A stretch of DNA of 64,000 nucleotides from Sporosarcina cyprini (lineage in GTDB: Bacteria; Bacillota; Bacilli; Bacillales_A; Planococcaceae), in the NCBI RefSeq assembly GCF_022048975.1, contig NZ_JAKMHX010000016.1, forward strand, positions 165,096 through 229,095, given 5' to 3'. The notes under the pieces were generated by a model that saw nothing but the letters and a program-made list of their open reading frames with translations, did not search any database and had not been told where the DNA came from. Shown one piece after another: positions 61,394-64,000 of the stretch; positions within the stretch are counted from its first letter, which is position 1; each line of letters starts with the position of its first letter. A program made the position numbers and the translations under genes.

Positions 61394-62091
61394 GATCCAG
61401 AGGAAGCTCCCTTCAATACATAACCGACACCTCTGACCGTCTGGATCATGGACGTGTCATCGCCATTATCGATTTTCTTCCTGACATAGCGGATGTATAC
61501 ATCGACAACATTCGTATCGCCGTAATAATCGTATCCCCACACCGCATCCAGCAGCTGCTCGCGTGTCAGTACTTGATTTGGGTGCTTTAATAAATGCAGC
61601 AGCAAATCATATTCGCGCGGGGTCAGATCAATCAGTTTGCCATCCCGTTTCACCTCGCGGGTTTGATCGTGAATGGAGAGGCCTCCATAGGAAAAGAGAT
61701 GTTCCTCCTTTTCAGGTACCGTCCGTTTCGACATGCGGAGAGCTGAGCGGATGCGTGCCAGCAGTTCATCAATCTCAAACGGCTTTGTCACATAATCGTT
61801 CGCACCCAAATCCAGGCCTGCCACTTTATCCGACACATCACTTTTCGCCGTCAATAAAATAACAGGCGTATCCATCTCTGTCGCACGAATGCGCCGGAGC
61901 ACATCCAGCCCATTCAAGCCCGGCAACATCAAATCGAGCAGCACCAAATCCCAATTATTCTCCCGGTAGGTTATTAGCCCATCCGTTCCGGTATAGGCAA
62001 TCCCAACCTCATATCCTTCAAACTCCAGCTCTAATTGAAGGACCCGTGCGATACTTTCCTCGTCCTCTATGACTAAAATCTTCTCACTCAT
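61390..62091 (-). CDS. OmpR-family response regulator
   Basis: This regulator has 233 residues. The receiver has EDEES acidic residues and the phospho-Asp in LVLLDLMLPGLNG. The winged-helix domain includes LTPREYDLLLHLLKHPNQVL and DTNVVDVYIRYVRKKI. It is the first gene of the RR-HK-PepSY operon. Candidate targets include its own operon and the upstream multi-PepSY gene, which lies on the same strand. Confidence 0.94.
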   Translation of the reverse strand: MSEKILVIEDEESIARVLQLELEFEGYEVGIAYTGTDGLITYRENNWDLVLLDLMLPGLNGLDVLRRIRATEMDTPVILLTAKSDVSDKVAGLDLGANDYVTKPFEIDELLARIRSALRMSKRTVPEKEEHLFSYGGLSIHDQTREVKRDGKLIDLTPREYDLLLHLLKHPNQVLTREQLLDAVWGYDYYGDTNVVDVYIRYVRKKIDNGDDTSMIQTVRGVGYVLKGASSGS

Positions 62092-62161
62092 GTTCGCTCA
62101 CCTATCTGTTTTCCTTTTATTCTATCGAAATCAGCCTCTATCGTCTATTTGTCGCCCTACT

Positions 62162-62201
62162 TAAAAAATACATGCCCGGCGGCTAAGGGGCCTGGCATGT
62201 A
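62162..62201 (-). terminator. Terminator after the four-PepSY gene
   Basis: TACATGCC-C-GGC pairs with GCC-T-GGCATGTA, and on the minus strand is followed by TTTTTTA. It separates the four-PepSY gene from the two-component operon. Confidence 0.82.
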
Positions 62202-62208
62202 CTTGTGT

Positions 62209-62248
62209 GTTTTTATGTTTTTATGTTTTTATGTTTTTATGTTTTTAT
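62209..62248. repeat. Simple tandem repeat, five copies of GTTTTTAT
   Basis: Five perfect 8-bp copies lie between the stop of the four-PepSY gene and its terminator. The purity suggests recent slippage. It is outside coding sequence, so length changes would affect only the 3' untranslated region. Confidence 0.9.
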
Positions 62249-62259
62249 GCTTAATTCAT

Positions 62260-63327
62260 TTACTCGTCTTTTTCAAATGAAACAAGGGTACCTGTCGCCG
62301 CATCGATTTCCAATTCGTATTCGACATCGCCATCTTCCATTTCAATTTCCCAAACACCGTCATCCAGTTCAATTTCCGTTACTACACCACTCGCATGGCG
62401 CTTAGCAATCGCAATCGCTTCCTCTTTCGACAAACCTGCCTTTTTCACAGATTGTTTAGGGGACTGTTGTGTAGCTGTAGCTACCTTCGTTTCCACCTTT
62501 TGAGTTGTCGCTTGTGCTGCCGGCTCAACCACTTTTAATGTGTGATTAGAAGAAACCGGCTTTGTTGCAGCTTGCTGTGACTTTTTCGCACTTGCTTTTT
62601 TATACTGCTCTTTTTCAAATGAAATCAATTCGCCTGTAACTGCATCCAAGGTAAGCTCATACTTGAAGCGATCATCCTTCATCTCGATCTCATACACACG
62701 GCGACCGTCTTCGCGGTCCAGTTCAATCTTTTTCACATTTCCAACCGCATGCTTCTTCGCGAATGCGAGGGCTTCCTCTTTCTTCATGAGCTGACCGGAT
62801 TGGTTATTGTTCTTTCCAGATTTAAGCTCCTTCTCGAATTTAACGATTTCACCTGTGATCGCATGCACTTTTACGTCATATTCATAGTTGTCATCACGAA
62901 GTTCAATGTCATAATAGTACTGTTTGTTATCTTCGTCCAACTCGATATCTACGACCTTGCCAGATGCCAGCTTCTTGGCAGCCGCAATCGCCTGCTCCTC
63001 AGATAACAACTGGCCCGAAACGGCTGCCGGAACATTGGATTGTTGCTTGCGAACCGCGACCGCGCCAGTCAGCGCATCAATGTCCAGCTCATACTCAATC
63101 CCTTTCGACTCCACTTCGACCTCATAGACAGGTCCCGATTTCTTTTTCTCCAGCTCGATTTCGGTCACATGCCCACCTACCTGCTGTACCGCCAACTCTT
63201 TCGCTTGCTGCAGCGTCAACATCTGCTTAGCTGTCGCACTCGAACTTGAAACAGAATCATCAGCCAGGGCTACGCTACCGACGGCAACGACTCCCGCCAA
63301 TGCAGGAATCAACATCCACTTCTTCAA
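62260..63327 (-). CDS. Secreted protein with four PepSY repeats
   Basis: This 355-residue protein has a signal peptide (MKKWMLIPALAGVVAVGSVA, cleavage near residue 22) and four tandem PepSY units, each about 60 residues: near 37-95, 107-166, 179-238 and 297-355. Each follows the pattern of an alpha helix with EEA-AIA-KHA, a KIELD strand and a D-A-T-G turn before a final strand. A linker rich in Ala, Thr, Gln and Lys precedes the last unit. It probably acts in the cell wall or outside and may inhibit or chaperone secreted proteases. It lies upstream of the two-component/PepSY operon. Confidence 0.9.
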   Translation of the reverse strand: MKKWMLIPALAGVVAVGSVALADDSVSSSSATAKQMLTLQQAKELAVQQVGGHVTEIELEKKKSGPVYEVEVESKGIEYELDIDALTGAVAVRKQQSNVPAAVSGQLLSEEQAIAAAKKLASGKVVDIELDEDNKQYYYDIELRDDNYEYDVKVHAITGEIVKFEKELKSGKNNNQSGQLMKKEEALAFAKKHAVGNVKKIELDREDGRRVYEIEMKDDRFKYELTLDAVTGELISFEKEQYKKASAKKSQQAATKPVSSNHTLKVVEPAAQATTQKVETKVATATQQSPKQSVKKAGLSKEEAIAIAKRHASGVVTEIELDDGVWEIEMEDGDVEYELEIDAATGTLVSFEKDE

Positions 63328-63555
63328 AATGATCTCCTCCTTTATTCTGCACTCTTAGCATACCCCGTCAATATGAGAAGACAGAGAGAGGATTATTAGA
63401 AATTGATGAGAATGATAGATTTCATAATATGAGGGGGAGATTCGTCGTCGTAGAACATTTGAGTTCGAAAACGGCGACATACCTTATACTTCTATAATTT
63501 ATTGATTTTCAACGAAGACTATTGTACTGTGGAGTCGGAGGTGGATTTACTTTTT

Positions 63556-63774
63556 ATGGATAAAATCTTAGCTTCTATTTATATTCCTTTAACCATCGTC
63601 TCTTTATTACTCCTAAACATGGTTCCCGAGTCCAGAGTTTGGCTATTCCCATTTCTCTTTTTTGCCGTCAGCGTCGGTTCCTTTATTAGGAATAAAAAAC
63701 GATCCGATAAAGTATTCGCATATGGATGTGCTGCATGTTGTATGGCGAGCATTTTGTATTATTGGGTGCTGTAA
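63556..63774 (+). CDS. Small membrane protein of unknown function
   Basis: This is a 72-residue protein with three hydrophobic segments (about 5-22, 28-44 and 54-71). The ATG at 63556 is chosen, with GGAGG about 13 bases upstream; an in-frame GTG at 63541 is an alternative. A basic loop (RNKKRSDK) between helices 2 and 3 suggests orientation. I recognise no family. A short hairpin (CATCTCA/TGAGATG, 63781-63800) follows the stop. Confidence 0.55.
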   Translation: MDKILASIYIPLTIVSLLLLNMVPESRVWLFPFLFFAVSVGSFIRNKKRSDKVFAYGCAACCMASILYYWVL

Positions 63775-63887
63775 TAAATCCATCTCATTTTTTTGAGATG
63801 AATTCAGAGCGTAGACAAAAGCATATTAATTTGTTGTGGCGTATAAAAATAATATACAACCGTTACTTGCATTAGATTCCTAGTAAA

Positions 63888-64000
63888 GTTGATTTCCGCT
63901 TCTGGCGGTCGCTTTCCGGGGGGCGGGCGGTGAGCCAATCGAACAACGAAGAGTTCGATTTGCCGTATTTCTGCGTTCTTTGCAGAAATTAAGGCATCCT
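63888..64000. repeat. Second copy of the MITE-like repeat, cut by the window end
   Basis: GTTGATTTCCGCTTC-TGGCGG-CGCTTTCCG-GGGCG repeats the left end of the element at 5351. The internal part differs (GGTGAGCC, then AT-rich hairpins such as TTTCTGC/GCAGAAA). The right end lies beyond the window. Confidence 0.75.

Overview
The window looks like chromosomal DNA of an endospore-forming member of the Bacillales, most probably a Planococcaceae relative (Sporosarcina- or Lysinibacillus-like). This is inferred from a GerA-type germination operon, BclB-like spore-surface proteins, two Bce-type antimicrobial-peptide modules, a bacterial nitric oxide synthase, AGGAGG-type ribosome binding sites and a MITE-like intergenic repeat of a kind I recall from Bacillales genomes. 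No rRNA, tRNA, CRISPR array, prophage or intact insertion sequence was seen.

Region 1 (110-17736) is dominated by a complete ethanolamine-utilisation bacterial microcompartment (BMC) locus on the minus strand. A sigma-A promoter drives eutW-eutV (sensor kinase and ANTAR antiterminator). Then come a terminator, eutH-eutS-eutP, a second terminator, eutA-eutB-eutC-eutL-eutE, a 275-bp palindromic repeat, and eutM-pduL-eutN-second BMC shell gene-mdh. EutH imports ethanolamine. EutBC (adenosylcobalamin dependent, reactivated by EutA) makes acetaldehyde and ammonia. EutE makes acetyl-CoA plus NADH, and PduL makes acetyl phosphate. No eutG, eutT or full-length eutQ is present, and a malate dehydrogenase closes the cluster. 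EutC, PduL and EutE each carry a similar terminal amphipathic helix, probably for cargo targeting. A chemoreceptor lies downstream and an AgcS-type amino-acid/sodium symporter with a structured leader lies upstream.

Region 2 (18045-28801) holds two Bce-like detoxification modules (response regulator, intramembrane-sensing kinase, ATPase, large permease). One is a co-directional block and the other is convergent. Similar TNACA-N4-TGTNA boxes lie at their likely control regions. Between them is a 237-bp direct duplication made of about 20-bp tandem units.

Region 3 (28929-35681) contains a nucleotidyltransferase, an isochorismatase-like hydrolase, a MATE exporter operon, a NERD/zinc-ribbon protein, a P-loop kinase, a HAD phosphatase and GrpB. 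Two further tandem arrays with a 21-bp period flank the MATE operon.

Region 4 (35808-41077) is a germination operon in permease-A-C order plus an APH/GNAT pair. Region 5 (41191-50176) has a small lipoprotein, a methyltransferase, a HAD phosphatase, metE behind a cobalamin riboswitch with its own terminator, a fourth tandem array, an ArsR/SRPBCC-PDZ pair, YciI, and a divergent XRE-TPR regulator/MFS exporter pair with twin palindromic operators.

Region 6 (50419-55329) is a probable spore-surface cluster with BclB-like and unfamiliar proteins. Region 7 (55388-64000) carries an MBL-fold hydrolase, nitric oxide synthase, glycerate kinase, a two-component system joined to a PepSY protein, a protein with four PepSY repeats, a small membrane protein, and the start of another copy of the MITE-like repeat.
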